DNA from: Laguncularia racemosa
Lineage: Eukaryota > Streptophyta > Magnoliopsida > Myrtales > Combretaceae
Reading direction: 5' to 3'
DNA: 64,000 nucleotides
Assembly: GCA_037954665.1 (NCBI GenBank)
Contig: JBBMOL010000590.1
Location: 1-64,000 of the forward strand
Numbering within the stretch: the stretch's first letter is position 1; every line of letters starts with the position of its first letter. Shown here piece after piece: positions 11,205 through 20,580 of the stretch. Below the pieces are notes generated by a model, which saw only the letters and a program-made list of their open reading frames with translations, had not been told where the DNA came from and ran no database searches. Position numbers and translations under genes: made by a program.

Positions 11205-11425
11205 GCGTGTACTTTCAAGGCACGGCCGTGTAGGACTCTCAAGATTTCCTAGAATCATACACGGCTAGATACACGGTTAAAAGGCACAGCCGTGTATAGA
11301 GTCAAGCAAATCCACAGACAGATACACGGTCAAAGTACACGGGCGTGTATGTTGCCAGAAGTTGCACAGACAAGTACACGGCCAAAGTACACGGGTGTGT
11401 ACACAGGCCGTGTATCCCCTGTCGG
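11205..11425 (+). promoter_or_regulatory. TACACGG/CCGTGTA array in U3 of element B
   Basis: About ten copies of ACACGG or its complement CCGTGT, several paired as TACACGG...CCGTGTA or TACACGGGCGTGTA. It lies about 100-300 bp upstream of the TATA box, where enhancers of plant LTRs usually sit. Repeated in the 3' LTR at 15705-15920. Confidence 0.6.
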
Positions 11426-11502
11426 CCAGCTTGTTCTGTTTTGCGTTTTTATGTCACTTAACTAAACTACGTCGTTTTGGACTTGTTTTTTACACGAATT
11501 GT

Positions 11503-11530
11503 AACCCTAGTATAAAAGCTCCTAGGGTTT
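11503..11530 (+). promoter_or_regulatory. TATA box of element B 5' LTR flanked by AACCCTAG/CTAGGGTT
   Basis: AACCCTAG, then TATAAAAGCTC, then CTAGGGTT: a TATA box inside an 8-bp inverted repeat. The arms contain the ACCCTA telobox core. Family-A LTRs have a similar AACCCTA ... AGGGTT pair around their TATA box. Confidence 0.65.
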
Positions 11531-11825
11531 AGAACATTAGAGATAAGACATCATTGAACATTAAACACTTTTGAGAGGCACCTCTCTTGGTTCTTCAAGA
11601 ACTTAATTCGAACTTATCGGATTGATTTCCGTGGCGTTCATCCCGACTTATCAATCGGTTTTCCATCTCGATTGTGGCGTCTTCACTTTTATACCAAGGT
11701 TCTTGTCTCGCTTATAGACAACGGGTCGCGGTTTTCCACTTTAGGTGTTTGGGCGTCTTAGGCAACGAGTTTCCGAACGTATTGGTATTGGGTTTCGTCA
11801 CGAGTTGGCGTGGTTCGTATTAGTT

Positions 11826-11837
11826 TGGTATCAGAGC
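11826..11837 (+). promoter_or_regulatory. Primer-binding site of element B
   Basis: TGGTATCAGAGC, a perfect match to the plant initiator tRNA-Met primer site, three bases after the LTR. Confidence 0.95.
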
Positions 11838-12345
11838 TTAGGTTTGTCAAAACATCAAGTTCGATTGAGGAAGGTAATATCAAAAACCCTAACTCCAATC
11901 GTTCATATCAATTATCGTGTTCAATTCCGCAATATTAATTGTCTTTTGATAGTGTAGTATTTACTAGTCGATTGTAAAAAAAAAAAAAAAGAGTAAAAAT
12001 CACGACCAAAAAAAAAAAAAGAAGAAGGGAAAAGAAAAGAAAAGAGAAACGTGATCAAAAGCCAAAAAAAAAAAAACAGAGAAAAAAAAAATTCGGATAG
12101 AAAAAATAGAGGAAAATTTTACGAACCCTAGAGTTGGTTTTGAATTCTACGGAAGGAAATTGATGTAGTTCGGGTTAGTTCCAAGAGAATTGAGAAGAGG
12201 AAATTGGTGAGTGATATCATCGTTGTTTGTGAGAATACACGAGTGACTGTATGATATCATCATTTGAGCGAAACACGTAAGGGAGTGTATCGTGAGGTTT
12301 GATCATATATATATTTGTGTTGTACTAATCTTTTCTGCAGGAACT
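11838..12345 (+). other. Leader of element B (no gene)
   Basis: Contains a run of A-rich tracts (about 11967-12110) and then ordinary sequence up to the Gag ATG. An in-frame ATG at 12292 would add 18 hydrophobic residues; 12346 is preferred because element C also begins with MSRQHSPE. No gene is seen. Confidence 0.6.
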
Positions 12346-15300
12346 ATGTCGAGACAACATTCTCCGGAAGGTGAGAGGGGAAGGTTTGATGCTAGGTTAG
12401 TAATTGAGGCGTTGAGGGGAGAAATGAAGAGGATGTTCCAAGAAGGAATGGAACAAATTCATGAGACGGTGGAGCAAAGACTAGAGCAATCCACAAATGT
12501 ATTCCAAGGGCATAAGAGGGACAGTCGTTCTAGGAGAGTACCGAGGGGTGGAGATGAAATGTCGGGTGATGACTTTGATGAGCCTTCTGTTGGGAGTTAT
12601 AGAGGTTATAGTGGTCGGAATAGAGGGACTAGAGATTGGGAAGATAGAGGAGATAGGAATAGAGAGGATGATCAATTGAGTAGCATAAAGATGAAGATTC
12701 CTCCTTTCCAAGGGAAGAATGATCCCGAGGCGTATTTAGAATGGGAGAAAAAGGTGGAGATGGTGTTTGATTGTCACAACTATAGTGGGAGAAAGAAGGT
12801 GAAACTTGCCGCCATTGAATTTTCAGATTATGCTATAGTGTGGTGGGATCAATTAATGTTGAATAGAAGAAGGAGTGGCAAGCCACCTATTGAGTCTTGG
12901 GAAGAGATGAAAAGAGTGATGAGAAAGCGGTTTATACCTGCGTATTACTATCGTGAATTGCACAACAAGTTGCAAACTCTGAGGCAGGGAAGCCGAAGTG
13001 TAGATGAGTACTTCAAGGAGATGGAAGTCACTATGATTAGGGCGAATGTAGAAGAGGATAGAGAGGCTACAATGGCTAGATTCCTTGCTGGGTTGAATAG
13101 AGAAATCCAAAATGTGGTTGAATTGCAGCATTATATAGAATTGGAGGATATGGTTCACATGGCTATAAAGGTTGAGAACCAGCACAAGCGAAAGGGTAGT
13201 AGTAGTGCACGATTTCAACAGGGTAATGGTTCATCCACTTGGAAGACTAATCAATGGAAGAAGGAAGAAAAGCCTTTACCTACCAAACCAAAAGGGGAGC
13301 TGAGGCAAGCGGGTTCTACTCCTGGTAATCAAGGTAACCCTGAATCTTCTACTTCTAGAAATCGTGACATTAGATGCTTTAAATGTCAAGGTAGAGGCCA
13401 TATTGCTAGTCAATGTCCAAATAGGCGTGTGATGATTTTGCGTGATGATGGTGAGTATGAGACTGAGGGGGATAGTGAAGAAGATGATATGCCACCATTA
13501 GAGGATGTTAGTGATGATGAGGAGCCTGCAATGGGAAGGCTAGTGGCAGTAGTGAAGCGAGCGCTGAATGTGCAGGTGAAGGAAGAAGAGGAGGTGCAAA
13601 GAGAAAATATATTTCATACTAGATGTTATTTAGGAGATCACATTTGTAGTTTGATCATTGATGGAGGGAGTTGCACCAATGTAGTGAGCAATTTTATTGT
13701 TGAGAGGCTGGGGCTCAAAACTGTTAGACACCCTAGTCCATATAAATTGCAGTGGTTGAATGATAGTGGTGAGACTAAGGTGAGTAAGCAAGCCTTGATT
13801 GGTTTTCGCATTGGTAGGTATGAGGATGAGGTGTTATGCGATGTAGTGCCAATGCAAGCATGTCATGTGTTGTTGGGGAGGCCATGGCAATTTGATAGGA
13901 AGGTTGTTCATGATGGCTTTTCTAACAAGTATACGCTTGTTCACCAAGGAAAAACTTTTAACCTTAAACCTTTAACACCTAAACAAGTGTATGAGGACCA
14001 ATTGCAGCTACAACAGTCATTTGCAAAACACAAGGTGAGTGAAAAGCAGAGTGAGAGTGAGAGAGCAAAAGACAATGAGAAGAAAAAGGAATATAAAAGT
14101 CAAGATCAAAAGGAAAAGGAGAGGAAGGCTGGAAAGAGTGTGAGAGGCCAAGTTGAAGGGGGATCAACTTTGGTGGTGAGTGAAAAGGAGAGGGCAGCCT
14201 TGCAAAAGGAGAGTTGTGTGGCAAGAGCGAATGTAGTAAGGAGAGCGTTAGTGATGAGGCAACCTATGTTGTTGCTGGTTTTCAAGGAAACATATTTGAT
14301 TACTAACGAATTATCTAATGCTTTGCCTAGTGTGGTTGTGTCTCTTGTGCAGGACTTTGAAGATGTCTTTCCGAAGGAACTCCAAAGGCCGTTTGATGAA
14401 TTAATGGAGAAGGGATACGTGAGAGAAGGCATGAGTCCATGTGCAATGCCTGTGATTTTGGTGCCTAAGAAGGATGGATCATGGAGAATGTGTGTTGACT
14501 GCCGCGCCATCAACAACATCACGGTAAAGTATCGTCATCCCATTCATCGTTTAGATGACTTCTTAGATTGGTTATATGAGTATAGTGTCATTCCTCATGA
14601 GCCTTGGATAGATGTGTCCATAGATTTTGTGTCAGGATTATCTAGGCCTAAGCATGGTCGAGATTCTAATTTTGTGATTGTGGATAGGATTTTTAAAATG
14701 GTTCATTTCATTCCTAGTCATAAAACTGATAATGCTATATACATTGTTGAATTGTTCTTTAGAAAGGTAGTACGTCTGCATGGTATACCTAGTAGCATTG
14801 TTAGTGATCGAGATGTAAAGATTTCGAGTCATTGTTGGAGAGTATTGTGGGAAAAGTGGGGAACTAAACTAATGTTTTCGACTATCTGTCACCCACAAAC
14901 TGATGGGCAAATTGTTGTGGTTAACAGTACTTTAATTCAATTGTTAAGGGCAATCATAGAGAAGAACAATAGGACTTGGAAGGATTGCCTACCATTTGTG
15001 GAGTTTGCATGTAATAGGGCTTTAAATAGCATTATTCATTGTTCACCATTTGAGATTGTGTGTGGTTTTAACCCACTGGATCCTATTTATATCTTGCCAT
15101 TGCAACCTAACAAGTTTGTGAGTTTTGAAGCTGATTTTAAGACAGATTTCGTAAGAAAGCTAAATATTGAGCGAAGAGCGGAGCAGTATGTGAAACAAGC
15201 CAACAAGGGTTGTCAACAAGCTATTTTTGAACCTGGAGATTGGATTGGGGTTCACATGCGCAAAGAGCATATTCTCGTACAACGTAGATCTAAATTACTT

Positions 15301-15678
15301 CCTAGAGGCGATGGACCAATTCAAATTCTTGAATACATCTATGATATAGCATACAAGAAAGAGTTACCAGGTAAGTATCCAGTAAGTGTCACGTTTAATG
15401 TTATGGATCTGAGTCCATTTGATGCAGGAAATGATTTGAGGACAAATCCTTTTCAAGAGGAGGGGAATGATGAGATCCATGATGAGAGCCAAGCTGGAAG
15501 AAGAAATGTGGATCCTCTTGAAGTGCTGCCTGGACCGATCACAAGAAATCGAGCAAAACGATTCAAGGAAGCACTTAACGGGTTGATAAAGGTTGTCCAT
15601 GAAGCCGGAAAGGATTGGAGAAATCATGGAGTTGGAACGGATTGGAACAACCATTGGAAGACCCTTGCTTTTGTATAA
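12346..15678 (+). CDS. Gag-protease-(RT deleted)-integrase polyprotein, intact ORF
   Basis: 1110 codons without a stop. Order: Gag (about 110-300; [20 protein letters not shown], VRRxRFIPAYYY region), CCHC zinc knuckle CFKCQGRGHIASQC (about 344-357), acidic linker, aspartic protease LIIDGGSCTNVV (Asp about 439), then only the first RT motif, [18 protein letters not shown] (about 706-725). At about 745 the chain jumps to the integrase core: Asp in DVSIDF, Asp in VSDRDVK, but the third acidic residue is missing (GQIVVVNST where C has GQTEVVNRT). The integrase zinc domain, catalytic RT and RNase H are absent. A second in-frame gap of about 37 residues near 676 is absent from C. The tail ends in the CR-like motif GPITRNRAKRFKEALNGL (about 1062-1079) encoded in the 3' LTR. 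It could supply Gag and protease; its integrase is probably dead. Confidence 0.9.
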   Translation: MSRQHSPEGERGRFDARLVIEALRGEMKRMFQEGMEQIHETVEQRLEQSTNVFQGHKRDSRSRRVPRGGDEMSGDDFDEPSVGSYRGYSGRNRGTRDWEDRGDRNREDDQLSSIKMKIPPFQGKNDPEAYLEWEKKVEMVFDCHNYSGRKKVKLAAIEFSDYAIVWWDQLMLNRRRSGKPPIESWEEMKRVMRKRFIPAYYYRELHNKLQTLRQGSRSVDEYFKEMEVTMIRANVEEDREATMARFLAGLNREIQNVVELQHYIELEDMVHMAIKVENQHKRKGSSSARFQQGNGSSTWKTNQWKKEEKPLPTKPKGELRQAGSTPGNQGNPESSTSRNRDIRCFKCQGRGHIASQCPNRRVMILRDDGEYETEGDSEEDDMPPLEDVSDDEEPAMGRLVAVVKRALNVQVKEEEEVQRENIFHTRCYLGDHICSLIIDGGSCTNVVSNFIVERLGLKTVRHPSPYKLQWLNDSGETKVSKQALIGFRIGRYEDEVLCDVVPMQACHVLLGRPWQFDRKVVHDGFSNKYTLVHQGKTFNLKPLTPKQVYEDQLQLQQSFAKHKVSEKQSESERAKDNEKKKEYKSQDQKEKERKAGKSVRGQVEGGSTLVVSEKERAALQKESCVARANVVRRALVMRQPMLLLVFKETYLITNELSNALPSVVVSLVQDFEDVFPKELQRPFDELMEKGYVREGMSPCAMPVILVPKKDGSWRMCVDCRAINNITVKYRHPIHRLDDFLDWLYEYSVIPHEPWIDVSIDFVSGLSRPKHGRDSNFVIVDRIFKMVHFIPSHKTDNAIYIVELFFRKVVRLHGIPSSIVSDRDVKISSHCWRVLWEKWGTKLMFSTICHPQTDGQIVVVNSTLIQLLRAIIEKNNRTWKDCLPFVEFACNRALNSIIHCSPFEIVCGFNPLDPIYILPLQPNKFVSFEADFKTDFVRKLNIERRAEQYVKQANKGCQQAIFEPGDWIGVHMRKEHILVQRRSKLLPRGDGPIQILEYIYDIAYKKELPGKYPVSVTFNVMDLSPFDAGNDLRTNPFQEEGNDEIHDESQAGRRNVDPLEVLPGPITRNRAKRFKEALNGLIKVVHEAGKDWRNHGVGTDWNNHWKTLAFV
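15455..15467 (+). promoter_or_regulatory. Polypurine tract of element B
   Basis: AAGAGGAGGGGAA directly before the TGATGAGATCC start of the 3' LTR. Confidence 0.85.
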
Positions 15679-16322
15679 GTTATACTGGACACGGGTTGAA
15701 GAGGGCGTGTACTTTCAAGGCACGACCGTGTAGGACTCTCAAGATTGCCTAGAATCATACACGGCTAGATACACGGTTAAAAGGCACGGCCGTGTATGGA
15801 GTCAAGCAAATCCACAGACAGATACACGGTTAAAGTACACGGGCGTGTATGTTGCCAGAAGTTGCACAGACAAGTACACGGCCAAAGTACACGGGCGTGT
15901 ACATAGGCCGTGTATCCCCTGTCGGCCAGCTTGTTCTGTTTCGCGTTTTTATGTCACTTAACTAAACTACGTCGTTTTGGACTTGTTTTTTACACGAATT
16001 GTAACCCTAGTATAAAAGCTCCTAGGGTTTAGAACATTAGAGATAAGACATCATTGAGCATTAAACACTTTTGAGAGGCACCTCTCTTGGTTCTTCAAGA
16101 ACTTAATTCGAACTTATCGGATTGATTTCCGTGGCGTTCATCCCGACTTATCAATCGGTTTTCCATCCTGATTGTGGCGTCTTCACTTTTATACCAAGGT
16201 TCTTGTCTCGCTTATAGACAACGGGTCGCGGTTTTCCACTTTAGGTATTTGGGCGTCTTAGGCAACGAATTTCCGAACGTATTGGTATTGGGTTTCGTCA
16301 CGAGTTGGAGTGGTTCGTATCA
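15468..16322 (+). repeat. 3' LTR of element B
   Basis: 855 bp, ends GTTCGTATCA. The first 211 bp are coding for the end of the polyprotein including the CR-like motif. CCGTGTA array at 15705-15920. TSD CATCA follows at 16323. Confidence 0.95.
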
Positions 16323-16327
16323 CATCA

Positions 16328-17104
16328 TGTTTCCCGCAAGGATGATTTAGAACATTATGGTATGGATTGCATAAAAACAATTGAAGTAAATAAATGCAAT
16401 GGAATTCATATTAAATAATAAAAATAAACTGATAAATGGTATAGAAGAAAATTAAATAAATGAAACAATCGCTATAATCTTCAAGAGTTTGTAAAACTTC
16501 AATCTTCCGAATTGATTCCTAAACTTCTTCAATTGAAAGAAAACTTCAATAACATTCTTTCTTCAAACTAAAATTTAAAATAACATGAAATGTAAAAGAA
16601 TTTAAAAAGAAGATAAAATCCTAATGTCCCCAAGGGAATTCTAATGATTCAAAAGATCAAAAAACAAAGGATGCCCCAAAGGTTCACACAAGGGGTCTAT
16701 TTATAGATCCAAAGAGGAGGAGGATAAGGCTGATCTGATGAGGAATTGTGTCAGCAAATTAATCAAGATAAGATTTTGGAGAGATTTTTGCAATGGATAT
16801 CCGAGAAACAATGTAGGCTGGCTCAAGGCCGGCGGCTTTGATGCGTTATGATGTTTCTTTCTAGGTCGGTTTAATGTAGGCCGGCTCATGGCCGGCGGCC
16901 TTTAATGAAATCCTTCACTTGCTTCTTCAATTTTGTGAAAAACTCCTCCAATTAACTTGTAATTTACTTTTAGGTCCTCAAAAATGAATTTTCACAATAA
17001 ACACCATTAAATACCATTTCTTTATATTTTCTTATAATATTGAAATAAATTTAATATAAATCCAGAAGAAAATATAAGTATAATGTGATCTTATCATTTA
17101 CACA
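16328..17104 (-). repeat. LTR-like 5' part with TATA box, probably Athila
   Basis: Continuation of 10710-10974 on the far side of element B. On the minus strand it holds CTATAAATAGA (plus 16696-16706), a plausible TATA box. Upstream of it are two copies of a GGCCGGC motif (plus 16810-16905). The minus-strand start is TGTAAATGATAAG or nearby. No ORF of substance; the short minus ORF at 16701-16889 is a chance frame. Confidence 0.5.
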
Positions 17105-17116
17105 ATGAGCAATGAT

Positions 17117-17446
17117 ACCAATCAATATAGGAGATCGGTATAGTGATGAGATTATCTGTGATGTGCTTCCTATGTATGCATTTCATTTACTACTGGGTCG
17201 ACCATGGCTATTTGATAGAAAGGTGTTACATGATGGGTTCAGAAACACTTACATATTTCAATAGGATGGTACACAGATTTTATTGACTCCTTTGTCTCTA
17301 TCTAAGGTTCGTTCTTTCCAAGAACTAGTCAGAAGCACATATAGCTCTTCCAGATTTTCAGCTAACAAGCAATTCCAAACATCGGGTTTCAATTCAGGAA
17401 AAGGTCCTCTAGATTTGAGGGCAAATCTTTTAGAAGCTTGAGGAGA
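17117..17446 (+). pseudogene. Element M remnant: protease C-terminus and tail
   Basis: Starts abruptly at the protease segment GDRYSDEIICDVLPM, continues HLLLGRPWLFDRKVLHDGF, then jumps to GPLDLRANLLEA and the purine tract. This is the same protease-to-tail junction as in E and H, with RT and integrase missing. Two TAG/TGA breaks. The 5' part of M is lost at the junction with the Athila LTR. Confidence 0.75.
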
Positions 17447-19498
17447 TGATGAGAAATTTCTAGCACCACCTATGCCTTTAGAACTGGATTTGGCTGATGG
17501 TCCAAATCGCTTATATTTTTACTTTATGTCCTATATTCTAATAACTATTTGAGAAATAATCTTACAGGTACAATAATAATTCTCCATGGGATGCCAATAT
17601 ATCCTACACTAGTTGATGGACATGAGACATTTTCAAATTTACAATCAAAGACCCGCTACGATTGTTTCCATTCCGAACCATTGGCTCATGATGACTTATG
17701 ATATTTTTGTACTTTGTAATTTTCTATGGACTATTTTATGTTGTATTGTTCTTTTGGGACACTTTCATTTTATTGTAATTTCCATTTAGGGCCGGCCACC
17801 TTAAAAGTGGCAAACTTGTAATTTTTGACCATTTTCTAACCCTAGGAGTAGCAAGTATAAATACTTGCTTATAGTAGGGTTTGAGGAGGCCAAAATTTTT
17901 CAGAATTGAGATACACCTTGCGTGAGGATTAGGGTTCTCCTAATTGTCATTAGACCTTATCAATTTTAATCCCAAGAGTTGAAATTGTGGCGAGTGCAAC
18001 ACCTTGAAATTATGAGTAATATCAATTTCATTTTGTTGTGATTTCTTTTCTTCTCTGGTGTGTCATATCTAGGGGTGAAGTGAGATAGTTCTTGGACAAA
18101 TTTGCTTCCTATTATTTTTGAATTCTTGTGCTTAATTAATGTGCCTAATTCCAAGCTTAAGCACAATCAAAAGAATCAAGGGAAACTCCTCAATTCACAC
18201 ACACAAAAACCGGTTCACTTGACTAGGTAAATGCGGAAATCCTAAGGCAATGGAATGAAATCCAAAGAGCTCCAATTGCTATTATCAATCAAAACAAGTA
18301 ATCTTCATCAAATAATAACAATTATAAGTGAAACCCATGTGAATCAAATCAAGAAAACAAATGGGTCAAATCGCAAATTCCAATCCCTTCCTTCAACTAT
18401 CCAATTCACGTCACAATGAAGAGAATGATATCATATATCAACACAATCAATCCTATAACAAGCTATTGATCACGAATTGCAAATTAAAACAAGTCCAAGA
18501 AAATCCAAATCAACCTAGATATGACGCACTAGTGATGAAATGGAAAACAACAATAAGGAATTGATATTACTCATGATTTCTCCTTGTTGCACTCGCCACA
18601 ATTTCAACTTCTTGGGATTGAAATTGATAAGAGAATTTGGAATTAGGAAAACCCTAAGCCCTCTCACGAAATGTGAAGTGTTTGTTCTGGAAAATTAAGC
18701 CTCCTCAAACCCTCTCTTAAGCAAGTATTTATACTTGCTATTCCTAGGGTTAAAAAGTGCTCAAAATTACAAGTTTACTACTTTTAAGGTGGTTAGCCTT
18801 AAATGAAAATTACATGGAAATAAAAGTGTCCCAAAACCAAAATACAACCAAAATAGTTCATAAAAGAGTAAATATATAAAAGAAATGGTCTTCAAGATGC
18901 CGGTCTTCGATAGGATCCATTGGCTCAGCTCATCGCCGGTTCAGGTCGGTCCATGGATAACCCACAAGCTGAGTTTGAGTGAGTTTGTCCATTGTCCTGT
19001 AAAGCATGATAAGTATTCCTGTTGGAATATAAAATACATGAATAAGATAAAAGAGGTTAGTAAACGAATAATTCCAGGGTTGATTGGCTCAAAATGGGTC
19101 CTCATCGCCAAGATTCGAAATCCTTTAGTTCTTGCCCTAATGATAAGTCTTGTCGGATTTTGATTCCTATCATTAATTGAGATACTTTGCATTTGAATTC
19201 GGTTCTTCCTTTATGTTTGCTTCTTGAACCGTGATTATCACATGTGGAAAGGGGTTCTTAGAATTGAAGATTTATTTTGAGATTGTGAATTATTCATGTG
19301 GGTTTATATGTGATTAGTGTGATGTTAGAAGAAATTATCATTGTGGAATCATATTTGCATCTTTAAGTATTTGGATCTCATTGCAACTTCACTAGGGTTC
19401 ACGCCATTTTACCCTTTTTGGAACCAGTTTATGTTTGAGATTTGAAGTGTTCCTTTGGTTTATTTGATTGTACTTAGACCTTGGTTTTGATCACATCA
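17447..19498 (+). repeat. 3' LTR of element M, split by a solo LTR
   Basis: Starts TGATGAGAAATTTC and ends GATCACATCA; about 1010 bp once the solo LTR is removed. Perfect TATA palindrome at 17851-17868. It ends against the leader of minus element D at GTACA, so M had inserted into D; the other side has been lost. Confidence 0.8.
18137..19172 (-). mobile_element. Solo LTR of family A inside the LTR of M
   Basis: Complete family-A LTR on the minus strand (TGATAGGAATC start at 19172; end GGCACATTA at 18137), flanked by TTAAT at 18132-18136 and 19173-19177. The M LTR continues exactly across it. Perfect TATA palindrome at 18721-18738. Formed by insertion followed by LTR-LTR recombination. Confidence 0.9.
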
Positions 19499-20563
19499 GT
19501 ACACTTTCAATTCTGATTTCAAATCTAAAAATAATAATTATGATTCCTCTAATTTTCGAAGATGCACACACTATACAATTCTACTTCACAATTGAAACAC
19601 TACTCTTCCCCTTCACGGTTTGTTATCCATGCACTACACTCTCACACTTTAGCCTCAACGTGTAGCACCTTACTCCACACAACTTCCACAAATTCACACC
19701 ACTTTACAACACCTCAAGTACAACACACTCACACCACCACTTACACAATACACACAAGATGTACTAAATTCAAACAATAACAACATCAATGCTCACGATG
19801 CAACTCCTTCTTCTCACCACATGCAACACAAACTTCATCAATTCACTACTCTTCCTCAAGGAAAGTTCAAGGACAACACATTGCAAATTCTTCACTTCAA
19901 ACACAATTCTAAACCGCAACTTATACAAAAGGCAGCAATTTAAATTTGAAAATTAAACCACTTCACTAATTGTAACCCTTCCACATTTGGTAAGAAGTAA
20001 TTTTCAAATTCAAACAAACACACATTAACTCCTTCAATCTTAATTCTTGTTTTGAAAATCAAATAACTTCCATTTTTCCACACTACTCAAATCTGGAAAT
20101 TGCAAATTGTTCTCCCCAATTCTGAATTCACAAAGGTCACACTTCTCTTTTTGCCACAAAATATTGTTTTTCCATTTCCACAATCAAACACTAGGACATA
20201 AAATTCTCCCTCCCCTTCCCTTCATGGAAAATTCAGTAAAAAAGAAGCTACAATAAGATATCCACTTTGCCACACACAACACGACAATACACGGCAAGGT
20301 TTTCAAAACAACACTCTTATAGCCTTCAAATTTCACTTCCCACAAATGATGATAATGATGATTTCTCTTAAACCAATCACGGTCAACTTAAGGAGACACA
20401 TAATATGGTAAGTACTCCACATCCACAAAAATTAGCAACAAGGAAATCACTTTAACAACACAATTTAAATAATTCAATTCTTCAATACACAATTTCGGAT
20501 CAAGGTAATAAGAACCCTAAATTTCTGAATTCCAAATTGCAAATCCCTCCTCTTAAACCTCAA
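19499..20563 (-). other. Leader of element D, truncated (no gene)
   Basis: Minus-strand leader similar to those of K and L (rc of ...GAATTGAAAGTGTAC...). It is cut at 19499 by M. The threonine/histidine-rich ORFs on the plus strand are shadows of its TG-rich leader. Confidence 0.7.
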
Positions 20564-20575
20564 GCTCTGATACCA
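20564..20575 (-). promoter_or_regulatory. Primer-binding site of element D
   Basis: GCTCTGATACCA on the plus strand, i.e. TGGTATCAGAGC on the minus strand, next to the LTR end at 20581. Confidence 0.9.
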
Positions 20576-20580
20576 AATTA

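Larger units (their letters stand above)
10980..11822 (+). repeat. 5' LTR of element B
   Basis: 843 bp. Starts TGATGAGAGCC and ends GTTCGTATTA (the 3' copy has TATCA). Compared with the 3' LTR it lacks 12 bp at the very start, consistent with slippage between two TGATGAGA copies. It holds the CCGTGTA array (11205-11425) and a TATA box. Confidence 0.9.
10980..16322 (+). mobile_element. Element B: family-B CRM-like retrotransposon lacking RT
   Basis: 5343-bp complete element with LTRs, CATCA target duplication, perfect primer site, purine tract and one uninterrupted 1110-codon ORF. RT is cut down to its first motif and RNase H is missing, so it cannot copy itself. The CR-like tail motif overlapping the 3' LTR points to the CRM group of chromoviruses. 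By eye the LTRs differ at about 16-18 sites plus a 12-bp indel at their start. Element C has the same structure in the opposite orientation. Confidence 0.95.

Noticed and set aside
11205..11425. CCGTGTA repeats as a CRISPR array
   Set aside because: Repeat too short, spacing irregular, eukaryotic LTR context.
13979..14522. Minus-strand ORFs opposite the B polyprotein, and plus-strand ORFs opposite C (47001-47478)
   Set aside because: Shadows of the real coding strand, which has Gag, protease and integrase motifs.
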